Origin: Liolophura sinensis | Taxonomy: Eukaryota > Mollusca > Polyplacophora > Chitonida > Chitonidae | Assembly (NCBI RefSeq): GCF_032854445.1 | Contig: NC_088303.1 | Span: 12,657,501-12,721,500 of the forward strand | Length of the DNA stretch: 64,000 bases | Direction: 5' to 3' | Position numbers and translations under genes: made by a program | The notes under the pieces: generated by a model | What the model saw: the letters and a program-made list of their open reading frames with translations, nothing else | The model's database searches: none | What the model was told of the DNA's origin: nothing | Shown here: positions 1 to 9,684 of the stretch, in pieces | Position numbering within the stretch: the first letter of the stretch is position 1 | How the letters are laid out: every line of letters starts with the position of its first letter

Positions 1-245
1 TCACACTGCTTGCACAGATTCCAGCACAATCATGGCTCACACAGTTTTCCTCACAATCATGGCTCACCCAGTTCCCCGCACAATCATGGCTCACACAGTT
101 TCCCGCGCAATCATGGCTCACTCAATTTCCCGCACAATCATGACTTACACAGTCTCCCACACAATCATGGCTCACACATTTTCCCATACAATAATGGCTC
201 GCAGTTTCCCGTACAATCATCGCACTGTTTCCCGTACAGTCATAA
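1..245. repeat. 26-27 bp minisatellite
   Basis: About nine tandem copies of a unit containing 'cacaatcatggctcacacag' run from the window edge to about 245. The copies are open in two forward frames (histidine-rich and MAHT-like repeats) only because the unit lacks stops. No start context, splice sites or domain support a gene. The array may extend left of the window. Confidence 0.85.
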
Positions 246-652
246 CAAGCAGTTATCATGACCACCCATTCAGTAAACATTGCCACATTATGTCATCTAC
301 GTTCAGCCAGCGCCCTCTGTGGAACTGACTCTTCGTTGGACGTACCAAGAAAAAGGGCATGCTAGGATCATGTCTTTCTTTCTGTCACTTCCACACAATG
401 TTTTCACTGTGTCACGGCTGATAAACAGCCATAGGTAGTTTAATAACAGCATTTCATATTTCGAATGCTTCCTCGGAGTGCCAACATAGTACTATATCTT
501 ACCTACTTGAGTAGGTTCCAGTGTTCATGGTTTCAGGTATTCAAGTTTACCACTGTTAACCAGTTAGTTTTTATTCTGGTGGTAGTTAGTGATACTCTCA
601 CACCTGCCCACCAGTCAAGGAATTATCTTGTCGCCGTCAGAATTAATGCAAA

Positions 653-805
653 TTAATATTAATTTATTTATTTATTTACTTGTTTATTTGATTGGTGTTT
701 TACTCCGTACTCATGAATATATCACTTTTACGACGACGTTCAGCATTACAGCGGGAGAAAATTGACCAGTGCCCGAAGGGAAACCCACCAGCATCCAAAA
801 GGTTG
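653..805 (-). mobile_element. SINE fragment, family 1, minus strand
   Basis: On the minus strand this reads as a SINE 3' part: a gtttcccttcgggcactg-like body, then a degenerate gtcgtcgtaaaagtgatat block, 'aaaacaccaatcaaataaa' and a TAAA-type tail. The same 3' end recurs at 9225, 14330 and 40970. The tRNA-like head is missing. Confidence 0.7.
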
Positions 806-1189
806 CACATTATTATATAATACTTAAATATACTACCCACAGATCTGGCAACACGTAAGCCTAATCCTGATCAGGAGGCCTTTTAGTTCCAGTAATCAGT
901 CGAGAAGATCTAGTCTACAAATCCTGCCACGCGTCTACAAATTACATTGACTTTCGGTCGTGCACTAATGAGCAGATGCGTCCGACCGTGAGACTGGTAC
1001 AGCAGTTGTTCAAACGAGACCATGGTTTCACAGAGAGTGAATTAATTATGGTATTAGCGTAGTTATTTAGCTCTACTTTTTATACTCGACCAGAGAAAGT
1101 ACAAACGTCCTCATCAGCAGACTGATGATATGCTGATAGCAAATGAAAGAGCATGCAATCCAAGGTTTTGATTGTCAATAAGGGCAGAC

Positions 1190-3560
1190 CAGTCATTTCG
1201 CACAATCCTCCAACAAACCAACCCATCGTGCAAACCCTCAGCAAACCAACACATCGCACAAACCCCCAACAAACCAACACATCGTACAATCTCCTAACAA
1301 CCCAACCCATCGTACAAACCCTCAGCAAACTAACACATCTTACAATATCCCAACAACCCAACCCATCGTAGAAACCGTCAGCAAACCAACACATCGTACA
1401 AACTCTCCACAAACCAACACATTGTACAATCCCCCAACAACCCAACACATCGTACAATCCCCTAACAACCCAACACATCGTACAATCCCCTAGCAAACCA
1501 ACACATCGTATAATCACCCAATAACCCAACACATCGTACGATCTTCCAACAACCCAACACATCGTACAATCCCCTAACAAACCAACACATCGTATAATCA
1601 ACTAACCAACACATCGTACAATCTTCCAACAACCCAACACATCGTACAATCCCCTAACAAAGCAACACATCGTATAATATCTCCCAACAACACAGCCCAT
1701 TGTATAATCTTCCAACCCAAACCATCGTACAATACCCCAACAAACCAACACGTCGTACAATTCCCAAAGAACCCAAAATATCGTACAATCTCCCAACAGC
1801 CCAATCCATCGTATAATCTTCCAACAACCCAACCCATCGTATAACCTCCCAACAATCAACACATCGTACAATCTCCCAATAACCTAACCCATCGTACATC
1901 TCAACAAACCAGCACATCGTATAATTCCCCAAGAACCCAACACATGGTACAATCTCTCAACAACTCACCCCATAGTACAATCCCCAAACAACCCAACACA
2001 TGGTACAAGCCCCCAACAAATCAGTACATTCCCAACAGCCCAATAAGTCATACAATCTCCTGACAAACCAACACATCGTACAAGCCCCCAACAAATCAAT
2101 ACATCGTACAAGCCCCCAACGAATCAATACATCGTACAATTCCCAAAAGCCCAACAAGTCGTACAATCCCCTAACAAACCAACACATGGTTTAAGCTTCC
2201 AACAGCCCAATCCTTCGCACAATCTCCCAACAACCCAAACCGTCGTAGAATCCACCAACAAACCAACACATCGTACAAGCCCCCAACAAATCAATACATC
2301 GTACAATCTCCCAACAACACAACCCATTGTACAATGCCCCAGCAAACCAACACATCGTACAATCTCCCAGCAAACCAACGTGTCGTACAATCAGCTGACC
2401 AAGACATCATACAATCACTCAATAAACCAACACACTGTACAATCTGCCAACCAACATATCATAAAATCAGTCAACAAACCAACACATCTTACAATCCCCC
2501 AATAAACAACATATTGCACAATGCCAACAACCAACACATCGTACAATCACTCAACAAACCAAGACATCATACAATCAGCCGACCAAGACATCATACAATC
2601 ACTCAACAAACCAGCGCATTGTACATTCCCCCCAACAAACCAACATATCCTACAATCCCCCAATAAACCAACACATCGTACAATTCTCCAACAACCCAAC
2701 ACATCATACAATCCCCCCCAAAAAACAACATGGCGTACAATCAGCCAACCGACACATCGTACAATCCCCCACAAAGCAACACATCGTACAATCAGCCAAG
2801 CAACACATCATTCATATCACTCAACAAACCAACACATCGTACAATCCCCCCAACAAACCAACAGGTCGCACAATGCCAACAATTGTGCGACCTGTTGGTT
2901 TGTTGGGGGAATTGCCGACCAACACATCGTTCAACGTCCCAAGAAACCAACACATCATACAATCACTTAAAACACCAATACATCGTACAGCCTCTCAACA
3001 AACCAACACATCGTACAATCACTCAAAAAACCAATACATCGTACAATCACACAACCAATACAACATACAATCATTTAACAAACCAACACATCTCATAATC
3101 AACTAACCAACACATCATACAATCAGTCAACAAACCAACACATCGTACAATCAGGCAGTTACCACATCATACAATCCCTCAAGATACCAACACATCGTAC
3201 AATTAGCCAACCAACACATCATACAATCACTCAACAAACCAACACATCGTACATTCAACCAGCCAACAAATCATATAATCACTCAAAAGACCAACACATG
3301 GTACAACCCCCAACAAACCAACACATCGTACAATCCCCAAACAAACCGACACATTGTAAAATCCCAAACAAACCAACATATCTTACAATCCCGAAACAAA
3401 TCAACACGTCGTATAATCCCACAACAACCCAACCCATCGTATAATCCTCAAACAAGCCAACACATCGTGCAATCCCCCAACCACCAAAGCCATCGTACGA
3501 TCCCCCAACAAACCAACACATAGTATAATCTCCAAACAAACCAACCCATCGTATACATCA
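1190..3560. repeat. 26-28 bp minisatellite (aaccaacacatcgtacaat)
   Basis: About 85 tandem, diverged copies of a unit built on 'aaccaacacatcgtacaat' followed by a C-rich spacer. Frames are open for 60-170 codons on both strands, but these are repeat artefacts: unit length varies by single bases, so no protein repeat keeps phase. A perfect hairpin lies inside at 2847-2909. The array lies in the 3' part of the minus-strand Reeler/CUB locus or beyond its end. Confidence 0.9.
2847..2909. repeat. Perfect 28-bp inverted repeat inside the array
   Basis: The left arm (2847-2874) and right arm (2882-2909) are exact reverse complements separated by 7 bases. The left arm has the orientation of the surrounding minisatellite units and the right arm is one unit inverted. 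It could form a cruciform or RNA hairpin, and it marks a local inversion during array turnover. Confidence 0.9.
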
Positions 3561-4709
3561 TACAACAAACAACATGTCAGACTACTACTTAATCCATCGC
3601 TTATTCGCCATATACAGTGTATAAGGCATTTTCTCCATACATCTTCCTATACGGCTAACACATAATCTCGTGGCCGGCTGGAGTTGGAAAATGTGCTAAA
3701 CGACTCCCCTGACGTGCCTTTAGGCAATCGAGGCGGCTTTGGGATCCCTTACTCATCAACCCGTTAATATCCGATGATGACCCATTGATGACTCGAGAGC
3801 TTACATCTAAGTACTTGACATTTACGTTACATAAATCTTGTGCTATGTGCTAATCAGTGCAGAACAAAGCGGACATTTGGCCTTTACAGAGGCCTCGGCT
3901 GATTCTTGATATCCGCTTCCTACAGGTGAATGCCATTAAGGATTGTTATGAGACTATACAACATCCACGGGAAATAATCTCGGCAATTTGACTGAGATAT
4001 CTTCACCATTCAAGGAGTGCCCTCTAAATATTCTGCACGGAAATTATGTTCCATCAAAGAGATTGACAAGACATACACTAAAAAACTGTATAAAAAACAC
4101 ACACAAACATACACAAAAACGGAAAAAATGTCCTTGCTGGCCAGAGAATCTATTGATTTCTGTTGATAGGTACCAAGCTGTAGGCTAGTGAGGCGGGGTG
4201 TTCGTATCCATTTTGTGCTATTATGTTTGTGGATTTCAGTCGGCAGGCCTGTCAGGTACCTTGCACAGGACGGTTGTTCCCTTAATCAAATAAATGAAAT
4301 TTTCCTAAATACGGCATAAAAGAGCAATGAAACAATCGGCAAGAAAAAAAAAATGCATGCAGTTTTCAAATGCACCATGTTAACCTCTGTAAATGCCTGC
4401 AGTGACGTTCAAGTGACGCACGACACCGGAAATCGCTCGTTTGTTTTAATGCTTTTGCCACGTTTGAGTCATTCCACTTAAATGTTGCAATTGTTGTTCA
4501 CCTTTCAAATCCAAGTCAATTCTGGAGGTAAATGTTGAATACAAAACCCGATCAACTTAGCGGAAGCTGTAGCAATGACCATTGCTGGCAAGCGTTATTG
4601 TCCATGTTCATTCTGGAATCGCTTCACTACATGATAAACTGCGTGGTTTCTAAAAAACCTATCAGATAACACTTGCCTTGAGCTATATGAAATAAATTTT
4701 CCAGTCATT
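3561..4709. other. No gene seen; possible SINE remnant near 4225-4335
   Basis: Unique-looking non-coding DNA. A stretch at about 4225-4335 (ending 'aatcaaataaatgaaa') resembles a decayed SINE tail. I searched here for the missing 3' exons of the minus-strand lectin domain and saw no convincing tryptophan-rich exon with splice sites. Confidence 0.4.
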
Positions 4710-5126
4710 TCACGGCAGTGACAACTGAAAATGAGGGCTGTATGTAGGATGTAATGAAAATGATACTGTCCTGACAGGCATTGTTGACCCATTTTGCTCT
4801 GTGAATAGGCTAACTGATTTGTTTGTGCATGGTACGATTGAGACTAAAGTTCCAATGGCTGTCAACCGAAAACAACCAGTCCCCAAGGTCAACTTTTCTA
4901 TTGCAATGTGCTTAAAAGTGTCTTCAACAACACTGTCATCTCGATGATAATCTATCATGATTTGCATGACACGACCCTTGTTACTGTAGTCAATACAGAT
5001 AGGGAGTTGTCGCCCCTTTACGACTTCCTCGTTCTGTGACGTAGGTGCCATGAAAACGTCATCGAGTGACTTTCGGTTGTCACGGCAGCTCAGAACTTGT
5101 GTTGTTGCGAGGTTTTGAGGATCCAT
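4710..5126 (-). CDS. Unidentified 138-residue single-exon ORF
   Basis: I do not recognise this protein. The ATG at 5126 sits in a near-ideal vertebrate-type start context (CCACCATGG), and the frame stays open for 138 codons with mixed, non-repetitive composition. There is no signal peptide or membrane segment. The middle is basic and acidic mixed, and the second half has a compact hydrophobic part with the string GTGCFRLTAIGTLVSIVPC. It lies on the same strand as the Reeler/CUB gene, in a downstream intron or just past its end, and out of any splice relation to that gene that I can show. It could be a small independent gene, a retrocopy fragment or a chance ORF; the start context and composition favour a real protein slightly. 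Confidence 0.4.
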   Translation of the reverse strand: MDPQNLATTQVLSCRDNRKSLDDVFMAPTSQNEEVVKGRQLPICIDYSNKGRVMQIMIDYHRDDSVVEDTFKHIAIEKLTLGTGCFRLTAIGTLVSIVPCTNKSVSLFTEQNGSTMPVRTVSFSLHPTYSPHFQLSLP

Positions 5127-6611
5127 GGTGGTATGTATTTCTCTGAATTAGCTCAGATAATGTTTTTACGATGTAAACATGTTTATTTTATGTTACCTAA
5201 GAGTACAATGAGTGTGAATCTGCGTAGGAGTTGAAGCTATCGATAACTGACAGGAGATGTCACAGTTTGTCCACTTTTCGTGACTTTAATAACGTAAATT
5301 CAGATATACGATTGTACGCTAAATATAATATCGTTCTTTGTTTTTAGTTTCACGTGTAAGGAGCTTTGTGAACTGGATTGATGTATGGTTTTGCGGAGCG
5401 TGCGAATTTGCTTCAACGGTGTACCTACACAAGGAGTAACAGTTCTAATAAAGCAGCAGTAATCAACCCATGGATTGACTGTCATTTCCTCAGTGCGAAC
5501 TCACAGCAGCATTCGTCGCACACCGATGCGGTAGCTACTGTCATAACCCTTGTTTATAAGAAACAGACACTATTTTGAATGACAGGTATGTATGTAATTT
5601 CCACGGCGTTAAGTCCGTTACGTAGTCACAAGATTAAGGTCACAGACAGAAGCAAAAGCAAATATTACCAGTCATAAGACTAACAGCAGCTCGGAATGAA
5701 AAATATCCAAACGGAAAAATATTTCAATCCTTTCTGTACTCCAGTACAGAGTTATGTAATGTTGCTACGATAAGGCCTACAGAAACTTTAAGAGATTATC
5801 GCTAAATTCCGAGTATACTATCCACAACATTTTTTCCTCAAATTACATCGTGCTGATTCTTCCACGTTATATTTACTATATATAAAACTGTAGTAACGCA
5901 GCGATCGCGGTGTCCAACTACATCCTTTTTCGGTGTCAGCCGACCTGCTCATGCATCTGTGTGATACAATACGAAATCACATCGGACCTACGTCTTGTTT
6001 TCGTACTTGACTCAAATTATAATAGGGGCCTGTTTCGGCCGGATGTCGGTAGCTTTCTATCTTTCAGTCGAACAAATTTCAGTCTGATGAAATACAGCTG
6101 AAGTATTACTACGATGATACACAACTTATGAACTCATTCCATCATTCGATCGTTTCATTCCAGCTTGTAACATCGTTTTCAAACGTTTGAAGCAATAATT
6201 GAAGGAGATGTTTTAGTAATGTGTGCGGTTAGTATCTCTCGCAATCTCATTAATGCCTTCCTCTCCTCCCCGAAAAAGACACTTAAATACATATTACAAA
6301 ATACAGGTATACCACATTAGAGTTACACTGTCTGATTCGTCTTAAGAATAAAGTATTTCTTAAGAAAGTATTTCTGAGTATTGCATCACTGAAGCAAACT
6401 GCTTCCAGATTATATTCCTGTCGGCTTGAAGTGAGAAGAAATACCGAGCAGGGAACATCAGTAGGGACAGGAAGCTGAGGGAAACAAACGCATCCATGAC
6501 GTCACCCTCGTTTAGAAATATTTATTTCTAAACGAGCGTGTATATGTACATGGAAGTATATGCACAAGAAACGGTTTAATTAATGAATTAGTCTTGGTAC
6601 AATGTACTTAC
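5127..6611. other. Non-coding; intron or 3' part of the Reeler/CUB locus
   Basis: No supported exon. The stretch begins (reading the minus strand) with the AAG|GTAAGT donor at 6611 and contains a 14-bp perfect palindrome at 6507-6536. Short open frames at 5300-5578 have no domain or splice support. Confidence 0.5.
6507..6536. repeat. Perfect 14-bp inverted repeat
   Basis: Arms 6507-6520 (ctcgtttagaaata) and 6523-6536 are exact reverse complements with a 2-base spacer, just inside the intron after the CUB/lectin exon. A TGACGTCAC motif lies immediately beside it (about 6497-6505). Function unknown. Confidence 0.85.
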
Positions 6612-7533
6612 CTTGATTTTATTTCAGCTTGAATAAAGACATGAATTTCCTCATCTCTCACAGAAACAAGCTCCGCCCCTCGGTCTTGGCAGGCGAGCTT
6701 TCCCTCAAACCAGCTGCTCAAGTCCTGATTAATCTGGAAACAGAAATTCTCCAAGTCTTCCCATCCCTGGGGACATATAGCACCGGAAGTGTCGCTTAGT
6801 ATAGCATTCCACGTCACCCGGAAGCCTGGGGCTGTGATCCTGTCGTTAGAGACAAATCTCATCACCAACGTGCTGCCTTGAGACCGGAAGTGCAATTCGC
6901 CTTCTCTCCCTTGCCAATTTCCGCAGCGCCGCTGTACGCGATCGCCGTTATCGATCTCCACGTAGTCCAGTGTACACTCCTCGTCAACGCTAGCCGCGTC
7001 CCCGGAGGACTCTGTGTGAAGCGTCTGGAATTTCAACTCGACGCGGTACGCGCTCGTATTAAACTGAATCACGCTGGTACAGTCCTGGCTGTTCGAATAA
7101 TTTTGTGGATAATTTTGACTGGCAAATGTTCCGTGGGTGGTAGTCTCGGTCTCGTTACCGCAGGACTCGATGGCACGGTACGACGCTCTAAACCCCTTTC
7201 CCTCCGTCACGTGATCCGAGTGAAAATGTACATCCACGGATGATCCACTAGAATCGAAGATCAACTCAGTGGAGCTGTAATCTTTGTCTGAGCCACATCG
7301 TCGCCATTCCGACGCCAGATTAACGCTGTCGGCACCACTTCCTGTGCTGATTTGTACGTAGTCTTGCTTACAGCCGCCAGTGCTGGGGACGTCCATGTCG
7401 TGCAGAACAACCCTAACAGTATAGCTATCTGGAACTTGTATGCGGGTGACACAGTCCACAGATGGGTAATATTTTCCTGGGTAGGATAAACTGGACACAG
7501 TTCCTATTAGACTTGTAACAGTCCGGTTACATT
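6612..7533 (-). CDS. Reeler/CUB/lectin gene exon 5: CUB2, CUB3, start of C-type lectin domain
   Basis: The largest exon of a secreted modular protein. It starts after a TTATTTCAG acceptor and ends at AAG|GTAAGT. Its two leading bases complete a Glu codon left by the exon at 8587 (phase 1), and it ends in phase 2. It encodes residues 274-579: CUB2 (about 274-396, four cysteines at the canonical places, a GKGF..SYRA end) and CUB3 (about 397-518, cysteines in DCTSV, EECTLD and RRCGN, an APGFRVTWNA end). It then enters a C-type lectin fold from Cys526 (CPQGW, FCF, W..G, LACQDRGAELVSV). The lectin domain stops before its WND/EPN and terminal cysteine region, so more exons must follow. CUB domains bind proteins, often with calcium; here they probably mediate extracellular adhesion or recognition. 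Calcium or sugar binding of the lectin half cannot be judged. Confidence 0.9.
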
Positions 7534-7707
7534 CTGAAATAAGAAATTTTTCACACGTTTTGGAAATTGGTTTGATTGCTTAAATATTTTTTGTTATATT
7601 ATTATTATTTCAGGTCTAACGTATTTTTCAACATAATGTTGATCACATGACGAGACTGCTCATGTCCGAGCCGACTGGACGTTAGTCCATGTACACTGAC
7701 CGTTCAC

Positions 7708-7780
7708 TGAGGAATATTTGAACCCGCCATATTCATGTGGGTTGAGTAGCCATGAATATGGCATATCCAAATATTCCTCA
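7708..7780. repeat. 30-bp arm inverted repeat in an intron
   Basis: The arms 7708-7737 and 7751-7780 pair over 30 bases with only a 4-base central mismatch block (aacc against tatc) and a 13-base loop. Weaker complementarity continues outward, which suggests a small fold-back element. It lies in the intron between the exons at 8587 and 7533. Confidence 0.85.
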
Positions 7781-8586
7781 ACCAACACTCACAGGTCGGT
7801 TCATAACGTGCGGGTTACCTCATCAGTGGCAGATGAGATGCTCGATTTATCGCTCGATGCCCAGATTAATGTGGCGACCTGCTTTTTGTAAGTAATTTCA
7901 TGTCACATCACCCAGTGCTTTAGGGTTTGTTTTGGTCTTTTGGAACATTTTTTTATTCTTGGAAAGCTTCTCCATCGCTGGTACATTGTCGTGTGTTCAT
8001 TCTTCCACTATAAAGAAGGGATAGGTACGACGTTACCGAGCGGATTTTATTAGAACCGGAGGCTAGTAATGTCGTCACCGTACGTCACATAATTTTTATT
8101 CCAAGAAAAAGTTTGATGACGATTTCCAAATCAAGCGCCCCATCACTTGGATGGTGTCGTGTTAGCGGAGCTAGAATGTTCAGGACCTCATTCCATTCAT
8201 CCCTAGGCCACAGGGCTTTATATACATCACTTTCGACTCTTGTAGCCACTTTTTAATGCGTTGGCAGTTAAAGCTCAAATGACATGCTTTTTGTGTTTTA
8301 TCTTGGTAGCATGTTGTGATGGTAACATTTGGTTTGAGCTCGTAATTTCTACAGTCTTTGCAAACTCACGACTGCTGGACTTCATCAGACACCAGATCGG
8401 TATTACTTTACACCTATGCTTCTAAGTAAGGCAGAGGGTGTTAGTAGCTGCCATGGAAGCAGACTTGCAACTTTTGATATGGGGCGTTAACATATGGTAT
8501 AGACAGGTGGTGTTGGGATGGTCAAGGCTGATCACTTAGGTAAATCAGACAACAACAACAGTACACTGGAGGACATGACGACTAAC

Positions 8587-8815
8587 CTGCGGGATCCAAG
8601 GTGTAGAACGCTGCATTGAAGCCTTTCCCAGAAATCTTCATGTCTGACAAGAACCGAATCTCTAAATAACCATCCACAGCGGAGAAAAACAAGTTTTCCG
8701 CAGGGAAGTCCGAAAACGTTCCACAATACCGTGTACCCGGCGTGTCTCCGCCTGCTACAGTCACGTGATCGAAGCACTGGCTGTCGTAGGGCGGCTCCAA
8801 ATCTAACAGTTGAAA
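8587..8815 (-). CDS. Reeler/CUB/lectin gene exon 4: second part of CUB1
   Basis: This exon runs from a TATTACTTACAG acceptor to a GCAG|GTTAGT donor. It begins in phase 0, so it reads straight on from the exon ending at 9017, and ends in phase 1, matching the exon starting at 7533. It encodes residues 197-272, the second half of the first CUB domain. The exon contains the LLDLEPPYDSQCFDHVTV stretch with the acidic positions that in calcium-binding CUB domains coordinate the ion, then RYCGTF, LEIRFLSD and the GKGFNAAFYTLDP end. An intron inside a CUB domain, flanked by phase-1 domain boundaries, fits a shuffled extracellular module. The product acts outside the cell. Confidence 0.88.
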
Positions 8816-9016
8816 CTGTAAGTAATAAATATCAGGTACACCAGAGAACTTACTGTTAAGGTACGCAAACACTTCAAACGTGTTGACATTGGATCGCTTT
8901 ATTATATACACACTGTACTCCCATTCTTCACAAGAATTTAATCTATGTTGAAAAGACAGTCCTTATTTGCACCCAGTAGCGAGAACGAGTGTGAGGTGTT
9001 TTAAAGTGCCCCCTAC

Positions 9017-9144
9017 CTGCAGATGGAGTTGTCGCCCGCTCTCAGGCACGATGTAGTACGTACAGTTGAGGTTATTTTTGTATCGCTGGGGATAATTCTG
9101 CGACGTCACACGACCAGTGTCCTCGTGAAAATAGTGGGCACAAC
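9017..9144 (-). CDS. Reeler/CUB/lectin gene exon 3: first part of CUB1
   Basis: It follows an ATTTACAG acceptor and ends at GCAG|GTAGGG. Two leading bases complete a Gly codon (phase 1) and the exon ends in phase 0. It encodes residues 155-196: the domain-opening cysteine (CAHYF), the GRVTSQNYPQRYKNN block typical of CUB starts, and NCTYYIV, which holds the second cysteine and a possible N-glycosylation site. Together with the 8815-8587 exon it makes a complete four-cysteine CUB domain. It can be joined directly to the Reeler exon ending at 14884, whose phase agrees. Confidence 0.85.
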
Positions 9145-9224
9145 CTGTAAATAAATGATTGTTAAATGCTGTATAATTCAATACTTGTTTCTATGAGAGC
9201 TAAATATACTCTCGCTGTTTACGG

Positions 9225-9380
9225 CTGGGACTTGAAGCCAGCAGGTGTGTCATGTATCTGGCGAAGGGCGGTTGTTTTATACGGGCACACTGGTTTCCTC
9301 TGCATATACATCTGACCGCCGTCGCATAAGTGAAATATTCTTGAGTCAAGAACACCAATCACACAAATACATAAAATAAA
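9225..9380 (+). mobile_element. SINE fragment, family 1
   Basis: The body includes 'ggtttcctctgcatata', then 'gaccgccgtcgcataagtga', 'caccaatcac' and an ataaaataaat tail. It has the same order of blocks as the copies at 14330 and 40970. The head is diverged. It lies in an intron of the Reeler/CUB gene, on the opposite strand. Confidence 0.65.
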
Positions 9381-9684
9381 TAGTAAAGTCTGCTAGCACA
9401 TCACTCTGGCATGCAGCGATTCCGCTGTATTCTACTTAACGCTAAAACAGATATTCAAACTATTAGGGCTCTCAGTTATATTAACAACTTTATCTTATTT
9501 TAGTAAACGCACAAACAAAAGTATGCCAGACGTCATTTGAACGACTAGGATTTTTGATAAAATGTTTCCTGATATATTTCAGATATAATATTCATTTTCC
9601 ATGAGCTTACAAACCTTGGCACACCACAGTAACTAAGATGGCACGTTATGACTCGCTACCTCACGCCAAAGAACGCCACGCCGG

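Noticed and set aside
1080-3539. Many Cys/Trp-rich minus-strand and Asn/Thr-rich plus-strand frames
   Set aside because: They are products of the 26-28 bp array; the frame changes with each odd-length unit.
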